From: Bacteroidales bacterium
Lineage (GTDB): Bacteria > Bacteroidota > Bacteroidia > Bacteroidales > Muribaculaceae
Length of the DNA stretch: 64,000 nucleotides
Reading direction: 5' to 3'
Assembly: GCA_004557385.1 (NCBI GenBank)
Contig: SFEA01000003.1
Span: forward strand, 1-64,000
Shown: positions 8,275 to 17,135 of the stretch, in pieces
How the letters are laid out: each line of letters starts with the position of its first letter
Position numbering within the stretch: the first letter of the stretch is position 1
Notes under the pieces: model-generated
What the model was told of the DNA's origin: nothing
The model's input: the letters and a program-made list of their open reading frames with translations, nothing else
Database searches by the model: none
Program-made: the position numbers and the translations under genes

Positions 8275-8814
8275 TTATTTTGCCTCGTACTTAACAATAT
8301 CCTTAAGTTTCATCTGGAAAATGAGAGTAGTGTAAGGGGGAATTGTTTTATAACCACTTTCGCCGTAAGCAGCGTTATATGGAATGATTACCTTAACAGA
8401 GTCGCCCACGTGCATATTCAAAAGAGCAACCGACCAGCCTGTGATAACACCGTTTACCGTAAAGTTGGCAATGCTGTCAGTGCTGCTGTACGACGAGTCG
8501 AAAGGCTCGTCGTTGTAGTATCGACCATGATACTTCACGCTTACAAGCGAAGTGTAGAGTGGTATGAGATTATCGCGATTAGCATCGCGGTCGCCATAAT
8601 AGTGCATATACACTATCATGTTCTTATCAAAGCTTGCTACAACGGGTTCGTAGAATGGAGTGCCGTCGGCGTTGGTCTTCTTGAGTTCCTGGTTAAGCCA
8701 TTCGTCTTGAACATCACGCCATTCCTTATACTTCTCCCAATTAGTGTCTTCGAAACACGATGTAGTTAGGGGAAGTAAAATCAATGCCAAGAGAAAATAT
8801 GCAATCTTCTTCAT
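8275..8814 (-). CDS. FKBP-type peptidyl-prolyl isomerase lipoprotein
   Basis: A 179-residue exported prolyl isomerase that should catalyse cis-trans isomerisation at proline in periplasmic or outer-membrane clients. The N-terminus MKKIAYFLLALILLPLTTSC is a lipoprotein signal with its Cys at residue 20. The start at 8814 is chosen because a longer upstream reading would put extra residues before the signal peptide. The C-terminal FKBP fold is seen in VSVKYHGRYYN, VNGVITGWSVALLNMHVGDSVKVIIPYNAAYG and IPPYTTLIFQMKL. It sits 10 bases after the glycyl-tRNA synthetase stop, an arrangement common in Bacteroidales, and ends at a strong terminator. Confidence 0.9.
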   Translation of the reverse strand: MKKIAYFLLALILLPLTTSCFEDTNWEKYKEWRDVQDEWLNQELKKTNADGTPFYEPVVASFDKNMIVYMHYYGDRDANRDNLIPLYTSLVSVKYHGRYYNDEPFDSSYSSTDSIANFTVNGVITGWSVALLNMHVGDSVKVIIPYNAAYGESGYKTIPPYTTLIFQMKLKDIVKYEAK

Positions 8815-8824
8815 AAATAGCTTA

Positions 8825-10375
8825 TTATACAAGTTTTTTGAGTAATGCATTGAAACTTACCTCACTATTGATAAGTTGCGGCAGTTGGTCGATAGCAACA
8901 CGCTCTTGCTCCATTGTGTCGCGGTGACGAATAGTAACTGTGCCATCTTCAAGTGTCTGATGGTCAACGGTGATGCAGAATGGAGTGCCGATTGCATCTT
9001 GACGGCGATAGCGTTTTCCGATTGAGTCTTTTTCGTCGTAACAGCAAGCGTAGTCGAACTTAAGCATGTTCATGATTTCGCGAGCCTTTTCAGGAAGACC
9101 ATCTTTGCGCACAAGCGGCATAACGCAAGCCTTGACAGGAGCCAAAGCTTTAGGCAAATGAAGCACTACACGTGTTTCGCCGTTTTCAAGCAATTCTTCC
9201 TCATACGACGAGCAAAGAATAGATAAGAACATACGGTCGACACCAATAGAGGTTTCAATTACATACGGAGTGTACGACTTATTCAGTTCGGGGTCGAAAT
9301 ATTGTATTTTTTTACCAGAATACTTTTCGTGTTGCGAAAGGTCGAAATCGGTGCGCGAGTGTATTCCCTCAACCTCCTTAAAGCCGAACGGCATGCGGAA
9401 CTCAATATCGGTGGCAGCATTAGCATAGTGTGCAAGCTTGTCGTGGTCGTGGAAGCGGTATTTCTCGTCGCCCATGCCAAGTGCCTTGTGCCACTTCAAG
9501 CGTGTTTCTTTCCACTTGCTGAACCATTCAAGTTCTTCGCCGGGACGAACAAAAAATTGCATCTCCATCTGTTCGAACTCACGCATACGGAAAATAAATT
9601 GACGAGCGACAATCTCGTTGCGGAACGCCTTACCGATTTGGGCGATGCCAAAAGGAATGCGCATACGTCCGGTCTTTTGCACATTAAGGAAATTTACAAA
9701 AATGCCTTGTGCTGTTTCCGGGCGCAGATACACTGTCATCGAACCGTCGGCAGTACTACCCATTTCAGTTTTAAACATGAGGTTGAACTGACGAACATCA
9801 GTCCAGTTCTTTGTTCCCGAAATTGGACATACGATGCCGTAATCCAGAATAATTTGCTTCAACTCAGCCAAGTCGTTGGCTTCCATTGCCGTTTTATAGC
9901 GATTGTGGAGTTCGTCACGTTTTGCAACATGCTCAAGCACGCGAGGATTTGTAGTGCGATAGAGGTCGGCATCGAACGACTCACCAAAACGCTTTGCCGC
10001 CTTAGCCACTTCCTTTTCAATTTTATCGTCGAATTTTGCAATCTCATCCTCAATGAGCACATCGGCACGATAGCGTTTCTTGGAATCACGATTGTCAATT
10101 AGCGGGTCGTTGAAAGCGTCAACGTGGCCCGAAGCCTTCCAGATGGTAGGATGCATGAATATTGCAGAATCTATGCCTACAATGTTTTCGTGCAATAATG
10201 TCATTGCCGACCACCAATAACGCTTGATATTATTCTTGAGTTCAACACCGTTTTGCCCGTAATCATACACGGCTCCTAAGCCGTCGTAAATTTCGCTTGA
10301 TGGGAAAACGAAACCGTATTCCTTAGCGTGTGATACAATCTTTTTTAAAGTCTCTTCTTGCTTTACTTGTGCCAT
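8825..10375 (-). CDS. glyS: glycyl-tRNA synthetase, single-chain alpha2 type
   Basis: A 516-residue class II aminoacyl-tRNA synthetase that charges tRNA-Gly. It is the one-chain eukaryote/archaeal-like form, not the two-subunit GlyQ/GlyS of most Gram-negatives. Evidence is YGFVFPSSEIYDGLGAVYDYGQNGVELKNNIK at the N-terminus, motif 2 in IAQIGKAFRNEI with FRMREFEQMEMQFF, motif 3 in SIGVDRMFLSIL, and a C-terminal anticodon-binding domain (LAPVKACVMPLVRKDGLPEKA). It is the first gene of a two-gene operon with the FKBP lipoprotein and has its own promoter at 10.44 kb. Confidence 0.97.
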   Translation of the reverse strand: MAQVKQEETLKKIVSHAKEYGFVFPSSEIYDGLGAVYDYGQNGVELKNNIKRYWWSAMTLLHENIVGIDSAIFMHPTIWKASGHVDAFNDPLIDNRDSKKRYRADVLIEDEIAKFDDKIEKEVAKAAKRFGESFDADLYRTTNPRVLEHVAKRDELHNRYKTAMEANDLAELKQIILDYGIVCPISGTKNWTDVRQFNLMFKTEMGSTADGSMTVYLRPETAQGIFVNFLNVQKTGRMRIPFGIAQIGKAFRNEIVARQFIFRMREFEQMEMQFFVRPGEELEWFSKWKETRLKWHKALGMGDEKYRFHDHDKLAHYANAATDIEFRMPFGFKEVEGIHSRTDFDLSQHEKYSGKKIQYFDPELNKSYTPYVIETSIGVDRMFLSILCSSYEEELLENGETRVVLHLPKALAPVKACVMPLVRKDGLPEKAREIMNMLKFDYACCYDEKDSIGKRYRRQDAIGTPFCITVDHQTLEDGTVTIRHRDTMEQERVAIDQLPQLINSEVSFNALLKKLV

Positions 10376-10436
10376 TGTTTTTAATTATCTAATTATGACT
10401 AATCGCCCCACAAAGGGGTCGATATCTATTAATTTG

Positions 10437-10467
10437 CAAAGTAAACTAAAATGTGCGACTGCGACAA
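10437..10467 (-). promoter_or_regulatory. promoter of the glyS operon
   Basis: On the minus strand TTG (10467-10465), a 20-base spacer and TTACTTTG (10444-10437) approximate the TTG-N19-20-TAnnTTTG grammar with one mismatch in the -7 box. It leaves a leader of about 55 bases. Confidence 0.5.
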
Positions 10468-10565
10468 CTTTTTAACAAAGTTTCTGATAGCCATACCCTC
10501 AGATTGTTGCTGCAAAACTACATAGTGGAGAAATCTGCGACCAATTGAAAGTATGGAATGAGCAC

Positions 10566-11813
10566 TTACTCATAGCGCAGCGTTGTGCTGGGCTTGATGC
10601 TTGAAATAATGTGCGATGGACCCAAAAGCGTGAGATAAGCCGCCACAAATACACACACGTTGAGCAGCGCAATGGTTAACCAATCAATTTGAATAGGTAC
10701 GTATGGCATATAGTAAGCTTCTGGGTTAAGCTTGATGATGTGGAAATACTTCTGCACCAAAGCCAAGCCTATACCCAAAACATTGCCAATGATAAGCGAA
10801 CGCAAAATCAACTTTTGGGTGAGCAAAATGAATATTCGACGAATCATCGAGCCATCGGCTCCCAAGGTTTTCAAAAGGCCAATCAACTTGATTCGCTCGA
10901 GAACAATCATTAACAACACAGATATAAGTGTAAAACCCGAAACTATCGCCATTAAACATATGATAATAATCACGTTCATATCAAGCAGGCTCAGCCATGA
11001 GAAAAATGAAGCATTTGTTTGCGTAGTGTTTGTGACATTATACACCGTGCGATTATCGGTGTTATAGGCAGAAGCAGCCAACTTTGAAAACAGCAAATAG
11101 CTCAGCGCAGGGATTTGAGCTGTGTCCTTAACAATAATGCCAACATAGTTGCCTGTGTTTTCGCTCCAACCATTAACTCCTTGCAGCAGCGTAAGCGACC
11201 CAAGCAAATAATTTGAATCAAAGTCGTCGAAGTCGGTATTGAAAATACCGGTTACTATAACTCGACGCACCTTAATTTTTTGATTGCAGAAATAGGTGTA
11301 AATCTTATCACCAACGCCAATCCTCAATTTCTTTGCCACCGAATTCGAAATCAAAACTTCTTCGGGTTTGGCCCTGTCAGGAAGGCGGCCACTAACAAGC
11401 GTACTGCCTATGTAACTCCAATCATAGTTGCCGTCGACACCTTTAAACACAATTCCCTTAAAGTCATCAGCAGTCTTGATTATCGCCGATTGGTCGGCAA
11501 TGAGCGACATGTTTGCAACAACATCGTCAGCAAATGTACTCCTGATTACAGGCATCACATCATCGGTGTGGATGGTGTAAATGTTATCGTCTAATCCCAA
11601 CGCAGCATTATATACTCTAATGTGCGAATCAAGCGAGTATATCTTGTTTGCAATTTCGCTCTTAAAGCCGCCCACAATGGCGAGCGACAAAATCATTATG
11701 AAAATCGAAAGCGAAACGCCCAACGTTGCAATGGCATGGCTGGGAGAGGAGTTTACTCCCTTATCCTTCGAATTTAATCGCAAGCGACGCGCTATGAAAA
11801 GTTCTGTAATCAA
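10566..11813 (-). CDS. FtsX-like ABC permease, LolC/LolE family
   Basis: A 415-residue inner-membrane permease of the lipoprotein-releasing type. There is one N-terminal membrane helix (about 30-55, GVSLSIFIMILSLAIVGGF), a large periplasmic domain (about 60-260), and three C-terminal helices from about 270, ending with the FtsX-typical P-S-T-T-L-R-Y-E. Relatives pair with a LolD ATPase to move lipoproteins from the inner membrane to LolA; no ATPase gene is adjacent. No ATG precedes the conserved ELFIARRL. The likely start is TTG at 11813 (MITELFIARR), with another TTG 11 codons upstream as an alternative. It lies 44 bases after the AlkD-like gene. Confidence 0.85.
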   Translation of the reverse strand: MITELFIARRLRLNSKDKGVNSSPSHAIATLGVSLSIFIMILSLAIVGGFKSEIANKIYSLDSHIRVYNAALGLDDNIYTIHTDDVMPVIRSTFADDVVANMSLIADQSAIIKTADDFKGIVFKGVDGNYDWSYIGSTLVSGRLPDRAKPEEVLISNSVAKKLRIGVGDKIYTYFCNQKIKVRRVIVTGIFNTDFDDFDSNYLLGSLTLLQGVNGWSENTGNYVGIIVKDTAQIPALSYLLFSKLAASAYNTDNRTVYNVTNTTQTNASFFSWLSLLDMNVIIIICLMAIVSGFTLISVLLMIVLERIKLIGLLKTLGADGSMIRRIFILLTQKLILRSLIIGNVLGIGLALVQKYFHIIKLNPEAYYMPYVPIQIDWLTIALLNVCVFVAAYLTLLGPSHIISSIKPSTTLRYE

Positions 11814-11857
11814 TTTTTTGCAGTGATAAAATTTAATGTTTTGCAAAAGAAATCATT

Positions 11858-12403
11858 TCAAATCGGCAAATTGTCAACAATCATTTTTGATACTTGCCTA
11901 ACCATCACATCAGCGTCCGACAATGCCTCGGCAGCCATTGCAGCAACCAAATCGATGTCCAATGGCTTACCAATAGTCACAAGATTGATAAGCAACCGCA
12001 TTGCAAGATAACGCTGCAGTGGCACAGCAGAATGAGCATAGTGCAAAACTAAATCAAAAGCAAACGGCAGGTTGCGTAGTAAGCGATGGCATAGTGCATC
12101 GCAAATTTCGCAATCCTCAACGGTGTCGCACCAAGCTTTTGCAACATCTATGCCCATTGCATCGGCAGGCATTAGCAAAGGCGCAATGAGGCGAGCCTCG
12201 CGGCATTTGATGTCATTCCAAAGGTCGTTTGCCAACGGCGCATCTTTGCCAACAGCATTGGCGAGTTCAATCACCTGCTGGAGCGTCAAACCAAAAATGA
12301 CGGTATGGCAATTGCCGGCGCCACGAAGGGCGTCGGCAAGCATGCCATTACGGTAAGCAAAGAATTGCTTGCGTATTTCACTTTCCTTTTTTGACTGAAT
12401 CAT
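11858..12403 (-). CDS. AlkD-like HEAT-repeat protein (DNA alkylation repair family)
   Basis: A 181-residue all-helical protein built of HEAT-like helix pairs. Landmarks are the RKQFFAYRNGMLADALRG opening, ANDLWNDIKCREARLIAPLLM, DVAKAWCDTVEDCEICDALCHRLL and the LPFAFDLVLHYAHS segment. It matches the short Bacteroidota form of the DNA alkylation repair (AlkD) superfamily. AlkD glycosylases remove bulky alkylated bases, but many short relatives lack proven activity, so the enzymatic role is uncertain. ATG at 12403 is taken as start. A GTG overlapping the upstream stop (12424) is possible and would suggest translational coupling to the M49 gene. Confidence 0.7.
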   Translation of the reverse strand: MIQSKKESEIRKQFFAYRNGMLADALRGAGNCHTVIFGLTLQQVIELANAVGKDAPLANDLWNDIKCREARLIAPLLMPADAMGIDVAKAWCDTVEDCEICDALCHRLLRNLPFAFDLVLHYAHSAVPLQRYLAMRLLINLVTIGKPLDIDLVAAMAAEALSDADVMVRQVSKMIVDNLPI

Positions 12404-12420
12404 CGTTCCGACATTCAATA

Positions 12421-14448
12421 TCACTTCTTTGAAGTAAGAGGAGAATATGTGCGCGAGTAACGCAGCATTTGGTCGACATACGATTCGTCGTAGCTTATCG
12501 TTACATCGGTAATATTGCCCTCAGCATCTTTCACCGCAGTGTAAACAGGATTAACAAAGCCTTTGTATGGCGCAATGTCGAGAGCCTTATAGCGGTCGAG
12601 CACTTCTTTATGCAAGGCTCTATCAATCTTCACGGCATAGTCCTCAACAAGCTTCTTGCCTGCCTGATAATCACCTTCGCTCTTGATTCGCTGAACCTCG
12701 GCAAGCAAATCGCCGAAGAGAACACGCAATTTCACATAATCATTAATGCGGATATAGGTTTTGCCATCGCGTTTAACATATTCAATCACATTGTCCTTTT
12801 TACCTTTCTGATAGCACCATTCGCTAATAAGCTTACGGTTGCGCATGTGTGCTTCTTCGATATCTTTGCCCAATTCAATGCGTGTGTTCTGAGTCATCAA
12901 GCCGTTCATAATATACTTGTAGTATTCAGCTTTATATGTTTCGGCATCCTTGAATATGCCCAGTTCGAGCATCTTGGCATCAGCCATATAGTAAAGAGCA
13001 AAAAGGTCGGCACGGGTTTCTTCGAGAGTAGAGCCATGCTCAAGAAGCGCATTTGGGTCGACACCCGGCAACAATTGCCCCGAGCCGTGTCCCAAGCACT
13101 CGTGCAAGTCGGTATGCAGTTTGTCGGCAAGCGTTAGGTGCTTAGCCATCAAGTCGCATTCGGCTTTCGAATAAGCAAATTCGTCGTTCAAGCCGTTACC
13201 CGAAGCCACCTCATCATAAGCATCGGTAATATTCTCGATAGTAACCGACTTCGAGCCATGCGAAGCACGTATCCAGTCGGCATTTGGCAGATTAATGCCA
13301 ATTGGCGTAGCAGGATAAGCGTCGCCGGCAAGAATAGCAGCAGTGATTACCTTGGCAGAAACGCCTTTCACTTCTTTCTTTTTGAATCTTGCGTCAACAG
13401 GTGAATTATCCTCAAACCACTGAGCGTTTTCGCTAATTACCTGAGTGCGGTGCGAAGCTTCCTGATTCTTGAAATTCACAATCGATTCCCAAGCACCCGT
13501 CATGCCAAGAGGGTCGTCGTAACTCTCGATAAATCCGTTGATAAAGTCAACAACACAATTAGTGTCCTCAGCCCAAAGAATTGAATACTCGTCGAATTTC
13601 TTGAGGTCACCTGTTGTATAGTAATCAATAAGCGCTCTGATGTAGGTGCGTTGCTTATCGCTTTCGGCATATTGCAATGCCTTATTGAGGTTGTAAACTA
13701 TCTTTTCTATAGCCTCGCCATACAGGCCTCCTACTTTATAAACCTGCTCAACAACCTTGCCATTTTTCTTAACAACTTTGGCATTTAAACCATAAGAAAT
13801 CGGGGTTGGGTCGTTAGCCACTTTCACGCTGTTGTAATAATCTTCAACCTCCTTTTGAGTCACGCCCTCGTAGAGGTTGTTAGCCGAAGTGAGCACCAAG
13901 TCGCAACCTGCAGCCTGATTAACGCGCTTTGCCATATATGCAGGGTCGAAAATCACTTTGCTGATTGTGGCAATAAACTTATCAACGCTTTCGCCCTTAG
14001 CTAGAGGCAAACTCTTTTTGTTTAAAGCGCGCACCTGCTTAACAAAGAATTTTTGTGAAAACTCAGGCGTGAATTTGTCGGTTGAATAGTGGTGGTGTAT
14101 GCCGTTTGCAAACCACACTTGCTTCAGATATTTCTCCAATGCAAGAAACTCTTTATCATTTTTATTTCCCTTGTAGTTCTGATAGATAGCCTCAAGCACT
14201 TGGCGAATTTGAAGATTGTATTTGCCATGTTGGTCAAACAAAATATCGCGGCCATAGAGTGCAGCCTCCGAGAGATAATAAACGTAACGTTTTTGGTCAA
14301 GACTCAGCCCATCTAATCCAGGTACTTTATAACGAAGCACTTGGATGTCGGCAAAACGGTCGACATTGTAATCAAAACTATTGCTTTGTGCCATAGTGTT
14401 CAATGAAAATGCTGCAGCAACGGCAGCCGTTAAATATATTTTTTTCAT
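12421..14448 (-). CDS. M49-family metallopeptidase (dipeptidyl peptidase III-like), exported
   Basis: A 675-residue zinc peptidase. A signal peptide (MKKIYLTAAVAAAFSLNTMAQ) is followed by a long helical N-terminal region. The M49 zinc site is HECLGH at about residue 447, with the second motif EETRADLFALYYM at about 474 supplying the third zinc ligand. M49 enzymes remove dipeptides from the N-terminus of oligopeptides. Some Bacteroidota relatives are mislabelled as dihydrofolate reductase in databases. An ATG two codons upstream is an equally possible start. It is encoded 40 bases downstream of the RlmI-like gene and precedes the AlkD-like gene. Confidence 0.92.
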   Translation of the reverse strand: MKKIYLTAAVAAAFSLNTMAQSNSFDYNVDRFADIQVLRYKVPGLDGLSLDQKRYVYYLSEAALYGRDILFDQHGKYNLQIRQVLEAIYQNYKGNKNDKEFLALEKYLKQVWFANGIHHHYSTDKFTPEFSQKFFVKQVRALNKKSLPLAKGESVDKFIATISKVIFDPAYMAKRVNQAAGCDLVLTSANNLYEGVTQKEVEDYYNSVKVANDPTPISYGLNAKVVKKNGKVVEQVYKVGGLYGEAIEKIVYNLNKALQYAESDKQRTYIRALIDYYTTGDLKKFDEYSILWAEDTNCVVDFINGFIESYDDPLGMTGAWESIVNFKNQEASHRTQVISENAQWFEDNSPVDARFKKKEVKGVSAKVITAAILAGDAYPATPIGINLPNADWIRASHGSKSVTIENITDAYDEVASGNGLNDEFAYSKAECDLMAKHLTLADKLHTDLHECLGHGSGQLLPGVDPNALLEHGSTLEETRADLFALYYMADAKMLELGIFKDAETYKAEYYKYIMNGLMTQNTRIELGKDIEEAHMRNRKLISEWCYQKGKKDNVIEYVKRDGKTYIRINDYVKLRVLFGDLLAEVQRIKSEGDYQAGKKLVEDYAVKIDRALHKEVLDRYKALDIAPYKGFVNPVYTAVKDAEGNITDVTISYDESYVDQMLRYSRTYSPLTSKK

Positions 14449-14488
14449 AATCATTATTTATATTTCGTCTATAATTATCAACTGCTAA

Positions 14489-15664
14489 TTATTCAACATA
14501 AAGCACCAAGCCTTTAAGGTATTCTCCTTCGGGGTGGTATATGTTAATAGGATGGTCGGCAGGTTGAGTAAGCTGGTGCAAGATGCGCACTTTACGCCCC
14601 GATTGTGCAGCGGCACTAAACACCGCCAATCGGAATTGTTCTTTTGAAACCGCTTGAGAGCAAGAGAATGTGAACAAAATGCCACCTGATTGAATCTTCT
14701 CGAAGGCTTTGGCATTGATTTTTCGATAGCCAATCAGTGCATTCTTCAAAGCACTCTTGTGCTTAGCAAACGCCGGAGGGTCGAGAATAATCAAGTCGTA
14801 GCTTCGGTCCATCTCATTGATGTATTTAAAAGCATCCTCGGCAAACGCCTCATGGCGAGTATCGCCAGGAAAATTAAGTTCCACATTGTCGCGGGTCAAC
14901 GAAATAGCTTTCGACGAACTGTCCACCGAGTGCACCGCCGTTGCACCTCCACGCATGGCATAGAACGAAAAGCCGCCGGTGTAACAGAACATATTTAGCA
15001 CCTTGCGTCCCTTGGCATATTTTTCAAGCAGCAGACGATTCTCTCGTTGGTCGACAAAGAAACCCGTTTTCTGACCCTTTAACCAGTCGACGTGAAACTG
15101 AAGCCCATTTTCAACCGCAATATTAGTGTCATATTGACCAATAATATAATAGTTTTCGGTGTCGCGAGTGATGTAGGGCAGTGTGGTTTCCGATTTATAG
15201 TAGACATTCTTCACCAAGGCATTAGGCATACGCACAAGAGCATTTGCAATCATGTTTCTTGCAAAATGCATACCCGGCGAATGTGCTTGCATCACGGCGG
15301 TATTGCCATATATGTCAACCACAAGCCCAGGCAAGAAGTCGCCCTCGCCATGAACCAAGCGGAAAGAATTATTATCAGGTCGCATCAAATTGAGTGCCAC
15401 ACGGGTATTATAGGCAGCCAACAGACGTTCAAAATAGAATTCCTCATCGAGGGTAGTGTCATCAAAACTGAGCATGCGCACAGCAATACTTCCCAACTGA
15501 TAGTGTCCGTTGCCAATTAATTCACCATCGGCAGTGTACACCGTCACGTTGTCGCCATCCTCGCATTTTTCCATACGATGAATCGCACCAGAGAAGACCC
15601 ATGGATGGAAGCGTTTCAAAAACTCCTCGCTACCTTTTTTTAATACAATCTTTTTATATGTCAT
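14489..15664 (-). CDS. rlmI: RlmI-like 23S rRNA (cytosine-C5)-methyltransferase
   Basis: A 391-residue SAM-dependent methyltransferase with an N-terminal PUA domain (LKKGSEEFLKRFHPWVFSGAI to about residue 80). A central EEHD-like region ends in FFVDQRENR. The C-terminal Rossmann domain carries VLNMFCYTGGFSFYAMRGGA (motif I), the catalytic-region motif LIILDPPAFAKHKSA, and FTFSCSQAVSKEQF with the conserved Cys. RlmI methylates C1962 of 23S rRNA in E. coli; the same site is inferred here. It lies 18 bases after rseP on the same strand. Confidence 0.92.
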   Translation of the reverse strand: MTYKKIVLKKGSEEFLKRFHPWVFSGAIHRMEKCEDGDNVTVYTADGELIGNGHYQLGSIAVRMLSFDDTTLDEEFYFERLLAAYNTRVALNLMRPDNNSFRLVHGEGDFLPGLVVDIYGNTAVMQAHSPGMHFARNMIANALVRMPNALVKNVYYKSETTLPYITRDTENYYIIGQYDTNIAVENGLQFHVDWLKGQKTGFFVDQRENRLLLEKYAKGRKVLNMFCYTGGFSFYAMRGGATAVHSVDSSSKAISLTRDNVELNFPGDTRHEAFAEDAFKYINEMDRSYDLIILDPPAFAKHKSALKNALIGYRKINAKAFEKIQSGGILFTFSCSQAVSKEQFRLAVFSAAAQSGRKVRILHQLTQPADHPINIYHPEGEYLKGLVLYVE

Positions 15665-15682
15665 TGTAATAATTTTTGCTTG

Positions 15683-17110
15683 TTACTTTAAAAAGAAACG
15701 ATAGATGTCGTTTGCATTGGCATAAAGCAACAACGCAAACAAAAGAATCATGCCAACAATCTGTGCATTCTCAAGCACTTTTATGCTTGGTTTGCGGCGA
15801 GTGACCATTTCCCAAATCAAGAACACAACATGGCCACCATCGAGGGCAGGAATTGGCAAGATGTTCATCACGGCAAGTATTACCGACAAAAATGCTGTTG
15901 TCATCCAAAACGACAACCAATCCCATTGGTTAGGGAAAATGCTGCCGATTGTGCCAAAACCGCCGAGACTTTGTGCACCTTCTTTGGTAAACACAAGTTT
16001 CAATGAGCTGACATAAGTGGTAATCTTTTCCCATCCTAATTCAACGCCTCGAGGAATCGATTGCAGAAGCGAATAACTTTTCTTCACCGTTTCAAACACC
16101 TCAACTGGCGAACTGAGCATTATGCCAATCTTGCCGGCATCGTCAATTGCCACATTTGCCGTAAGCAACTTGCCGCCACGCAAAAACTTCATCGGCACGG
16201 TCTTTCCGGCATTTTTCTTCAGTTCCGGCATAAACAAATCGTAGCTGCTTGTTTCCACGCCATTTACAGCCACCAATTTGTCGCCTTCTTTCAATCCTGC
16301 TTTCTCGGCGCCCATACGCGGTTGCAGTTGCTTGACAACCACCGGAACACGATATGTCATAAACAATTCGCCATTCTCAACATCTTTGTTTGCTTGCAGT
16401 GCAAATTGTTTTGGAATTGAAATCTCAACAGTGTCAACATGGTTGCGAAGCACAGCCACCTTGCTTGCCATAATCATCTTTGGAAAATCGGCAAATGTGC
16501 TAATTGCTTCACCGTCGGCCATCAATGGTATATCGCCATCCACAAAACCAATTTTGTGTGCGCTATCGCAATAAGCCATACCCTCAGTGGCATTTTCAAA
16601 TGGAATGTATTCCTCGCCATAACAATAAACAATACCCGCATAAATGGCAATCGCCATCAGGAAGTTGAACAAGACGCCTCCAATCATGATGAAAAGGCGC
16701 TGATAGGCAGGTTTTGAGCGGAATTCCCACGACTTGGCAGGACGCTCCATTTGCGCCTTGTCCATCGATTCGTCAATCATGCCGGCAATCTTGCAATATC
16801 CGCCAAGCGGGAGCCAACCTATGCCATATTCGGTGTCGCGCCAAGTAGCAGGTTTGTCGTTGGCATACATTTCTTCGCTTTTCTTGTTAGCTTCTTCTTC
16901 AGAGTCATTCGCGCAGAAAAACGACCACTTCTTGCCTTTATTGTCGGGGTTATACTTCAGAAACTTAAACCATGGGTGAAAGAACATATAGAATTTTTCC
17001 ACTCGCACCTTAAACACGCGAGAGAAAAAATAATGTCCAAATTCATGAATCAGTACTAATATACTTAGGGAGAGAATTAATTGTAACGCTTTAATCAGAA
17101 AAGTATCCAT
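15683..17110 (-). CDS. rseP: RseP site-2 membrane metalloprotease
   Basis: A 475-residue inner-membrane zinc protease. The active site HEFGH lies at residues 22-26 in the first helix, and the third ligand motif NILPIPALDGGH is near the C-terminus. Two PDZ domains lie between; the clearer one is GAEKAGLKEGDKLVAVNGVE. RseP cleaves trimmed anti-sigma factors and leftover signal peptides within the membrane. An insertion of charged residues after the first helix (FFCANDSEEEANKKSEEMYAND) makes it somewhat longer than the E. coli enzyme. It follows dxr by 25 bases, a widely conserved adjacency. Confidence 0.95.
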   Translation of the reverse strand: MDTFLIKALQLILSLSILVLIHEFGHYFFSRVFKVRVEKFYMFFHPWFKFLKYNPDNKGKKWSFFCANDSEEEANKKSEEMYANDKPATWRDTEYGIGWLPLGGYCKIAGMIDESMDKAQMERPAKSWEFRSKPAYQRLFIMIGGVLFNFLMAIAIYAGIVYCYGEEYIPFENATEGMAYCDSAHKIGFVDGDIPLMADGEAISTFADFPKMIMASKVAVLRNHVDTVEISIPKQFALQANKDVENGELFMTYRVPVVVKQLQPRMGAEKAGLKEGDKLVAVNGVETSSYDLFMPELKKNAGKTVPMKFLRGGKLLTANVAIDDAGKIGIMLSSPVEVFETVKKSYSLLQSIPRGVELGWEKITTYVSSLKLVFTKEGAQSLGGFGTIGSIFPNQWDWLSFWMTTAFLSVILAVMNILPIPALDGGHVVFLIWEMVTRRKPSIKVLENAQIVGMILLFALLLYANANDIYRFFLK

Positions 17111-17135
17111 TAATTAACGATGTAGAAATTTTAAA

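Noticed and set aside
9302..10102. 266-codon frame on the plus strand inside glyS
   Set aside because: Antisense to strongly conserved glycyl-tRNA synthetase codons; no domain or start signal of its own.
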